From JBGQAS01 sp964498605 (GTDB taxonomy: Bacteria > Chloroflexota > Anaerolineae > Anaerolineales > Anaerolineaceae): DNA of 14,975 nucleotides. The stretch covers positions 1 through 14,975 of the forward strand of contig CAZCHK010000051.1 of assembly GCA_964498605.1 (NCBI GenBank). Reading direction: 5' to 3'. The notes beneath the pieces were generated by a model, which did not search any database, was not told where the DNA came from, and worked only from the letters and a program-made list of their open reading frames with translations. Positions 13,342-14,975 of the stretch are shown in pieces. Both the position numbers and the translations under genes were made by a program. Every line of letters begins with the position of its first letter. Positions within the stretch are counted from its first letter, which is position 1.

Positions 13342-14975
13342 ATGGTTGCAAGAACTGGCAGCGTCCCCCGCAAGAAAAACACCGCTCCTCCGGAAGGTCC
13401 CAGCCTAAGTAGCGTCCTGCCAGAGCTTCCCGACAGCCACGGCGTGTCCATTCCAGAGACGCAGGTGGATGCCAGCGGGCTGGACAGTGAACTGCTGACA
13501 CAGGACGAGCCGAATGAACCCGCGCTGGACAAAGCCAACGACGAGTGGGCCGAGCTGATCAGCGAGGACCCCCTGGAAGTGCTGGAGATGCCGGTGCTGA
13601 CCGCCGAGCTGACTGACGACCCGGTGCGTCTTTACCTTAAAGAGATCGGCCTGATCGGGTTGCTGGACGCGGACAGTGAGTTCCGTCTCTCCACGCGCAT
13701 CGAGGGTGAGCGCCGCCTGAGCAAGCTTCTGCAGTCCCTCAAGAAGAAGAGCGCCCGCGCTGTTCCCATGGCAGATTACTACGAAGCGCTCATCCGCCAA
13801 CTGGTGGACGCTTGGAAGCTGGCCCGCAAATCCGCGGACACGGTGGGTGAAGAGAACCTGCCCGACATGAGCCTGGCGCTGAGCGAGGCACAAATGCTTC
13901 GGGAGGGCTGGCGGGTGGATGTGCCATCCTACATGCGCACTTACTTTGACAACGGCACGTGGGGCAAGGACCACAATTGGGAAGTGCTGGTGCGCCCTGC
14001 GTTTGAGACTTTCATTTACCTTTACCTGCTGCCAACCGAAGTGGCTGAACCTCTCCTGGCAGATATTCATAAAAAAGGTTTCCTGCCCGGCATCGCCTAC
14101 CTGCGCAGCCATGCCCCGGTCAAAACGAAAGCAAGCACCGAGATCGATCAGATCCGCAATTGCGGTGAGGAAGCCAACAACGCGCTCATCCGCTCCAACC
14201 TGCGCCTGGTGGTCAGCATCGCCAAACGCTACCTGGGCAGGGGCATCAGCTTCCTGGACCTGATCCAGGAGGGCAACCTGGGGCTCCTGCGCGCGGTGAC
14301 CAAGTTCGACACCACGCGCGGCTACAAATTCAGCACCTATGCCACCTGGTGGATCAGGCAGTCCATCAGCCGCTACATCGCTGAACAGGCGCGCACCATC
14401 CGCATCCCTGTGCACCTTTTTGAAGCCATCACCCGCCTTTCGCGCGTTCAAAGACAGCTGGTGCAGGAACTTGGACGCGAGCCTTCCATCGACGAGCTGG
14501 CGCTGGCATCGGGTTTCATGACCGACGACGATGTCATCGCGGTGCGCAGGAGCCGCTCCGAGAAAAGCATGCTGGATCCGGACGTGCAGCGCCGGTGGAT
14601 GTTCGCCACCGCCAAAACCCAACGCATACTGCAGTCGGCCGATGAGCCGGTGTCACTGGAGCGCCCGGTGGGGGACGAGGATAGCTCGCAGCTGGGGGAT
14701 TTCATCGAAGACGCCGACGCGCTGGAACCGGTGGACGCCGCGGCGCGCGAGATGCTCAAAGAACAGGTGCAGTCAGCGCTGGCAGCATTATCCGAACGCG
14801 AGCGCCAGGTGCTCGAGCTGCGCTTCGGTCTGCTAGACGGCAAGGATCACACGCTGGAGGAAGTCAGCCGCTACTTCAATGTCACCCGCGAGCGCATCCG
14901 CCAGATCGAAGCCAAAGCGCTGCGCAAGCTGCGCCACCCTACCAGAAGCCGTCTGCTGAGAGAATATCTGGGGTA
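13342..14975 (+). CDS. rpoD: Primary RNA polymerase sigma factor (sigma-70/RpoD), cut at the last stop base
   Basis: An open frame of 544 codons runs from ATG 13342 to the window edge, where TA remains, most likely the first two bases of TAA or TAG after ...LLREYLG. The protein directs RNA polymerase to housekeeping promoters. Residues 1-91 are acidic and variable. Region 1.2 begins at DDPVRLYLKEIG (92-103). A non-conserved block of about 150 residues (about 126-277) precedes region 2. Region 2 runs from about 278 to 358 and includes LRLVVSIAKRY, FLDLIQEGNLGLLRAV (304-319), YKFSTYATWWIRQ (328-340) and ARTIRIPVH, which recognise and melt the -10 element. Region 3 follows, with about 25 extra residues before ADEPVSLERPVGDED. 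Region 4 (about 479-540) has LSERERQVLELRFGL and the HTH TLEEVSRYFNVTRERIRQIE for -35 binding. It is not an alternative sigma factor, given all four regions and the dnaG linkage. Confidence 0.95.
   Translation, partial: MVARTGSVPRKKNTAPPEGPSLSSVLPELPDSHGVSIPETQVDASGLDSELLTQDEPNEPALDKANDEWAELISEDPLEVLEMPVLTAELTDDPVRLYLKEIGLIGLLDADSEFRLSTRIEGERRLSKLLQSLKKKSARAVPMADYYEALIRQLVDAWKLARKSADTVGEENLPDMSLALSEAQMLREGWRVDVPSYMRTYFDNGTWGKDHNWEVLVRPAFETFIYLYLLPTEVAEPLLADIHKKGFLPGIAYLRSHAPVKTKASTEIDQIRNCGEEANNALIRSNLRLVVSIAKRYLGRGISFLDLIQEGNLGLLRAVTKFDTTRGYKFSTYATWWIRQSISRYIAEQARTIRIPVHLFEAITRLSRVQRQLVQELGREPSIDELALASGFMTDDDVIAVRRSRSEKSMLDPDVQRRWMFATAKTQRILQSADEPVSLERPVGDEDSSQLGDFIEDADALEPVDAAAREMLKEQVQSALAALSERERQVLELRFGLLDGKDHTLEEVSRYFNVTRERIRQIEAKALRKLRHPTRSRLLREYLG

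Noticed and set aside
13405..14622. 405-codon open frame on the minus strand
   Set aside because: It lies fully antisense to rpoD, whose conserved sigma regions are certain. Its composition (rich in H, Q, A, V, G) is typical of a shadow frame and there is no ribosome binding site.
1..14975. tRNA, rRNA or CRISPR array
   Set aside because: No cloverleaf-like or rRNA sequence and no regularly spaced repeat series was seen by eye on either strand.

Overview
The window looks like a chromosomal segment of an anaerobic-type Chloroflexota bacterium, most likely Anaerolineae. This is an inference. It rests on a dnaG-rpoD pair whose DnaG has a CX3C zinc knuckle and an insert after the TOPRIM core, on a primary sigma factor with a long non-conserved block, and on beta-propeller lipoproteins with Pro/Thr linkers. 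No rRNA, tRNA or CRISPR array was seen.

Layout. Positions 1-55 resemble the end of an IS21-type element, with two 13-bp direct repeats. Next come a small lipoprotein with a GerMN-like domain (242-904), a strong hairpin, and a stand-alone PLP enzyme, 2,3-diaminopropionate ammonia-lyase (1154-2407). A terminator-like hairpin at 2428-2450 lies between it and a convergent 926-aa beta-propeller lipoprotein (5270-2490, minus). Upstream of that, also on the minus strand, is an RtcB-type RNA ligase (6619-5474). A divergent intergenic region of about 340 bp separates rtcB from a plus-strand operon of three membrane-anchored hydrolases: an alpha/beta hydrolase (6958-7941), a class C beta-lactamase-family serine hydrolase with C-terminal membrane helices (7994-9526), and a multi-pass M28 zinc peptidase (9559-10824). 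A frameshifted remnant of a PD40/TolB-like beta-propeller gene lies on the minus strand at 10878 to about 11337. The window ends with the core pair dnaG (11378-13297) and rpoD (13342 to the edge, lacking only the last base of an apparent stop codon).

How the genes relate. dnaG and rpoD form the conserved part of the macromolecular synthesis operon. Both lack a Shine-Dalgarno sequence and have a -10-like hexamer about 6 nt before the ATG, so both look leaderless. Every other gene here has a clear purine-rich ribosome binding site. The three hydrolases are spaced 52 and 32 nt apart behind one promoter candidate and probably act together at the membrane on peptide or ester substrates. The substrate cannot be read from sequence. 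The most unusual item is the M28 peptidase, whose zinc-ligand order is interrupted by a transmembrane hairpin. The hydrolase and lipoprotein region appears less GC-rich than dnaG-rpoD, which together with the pseudogene and the IS-like end suggests an accessory segment next to core genes.
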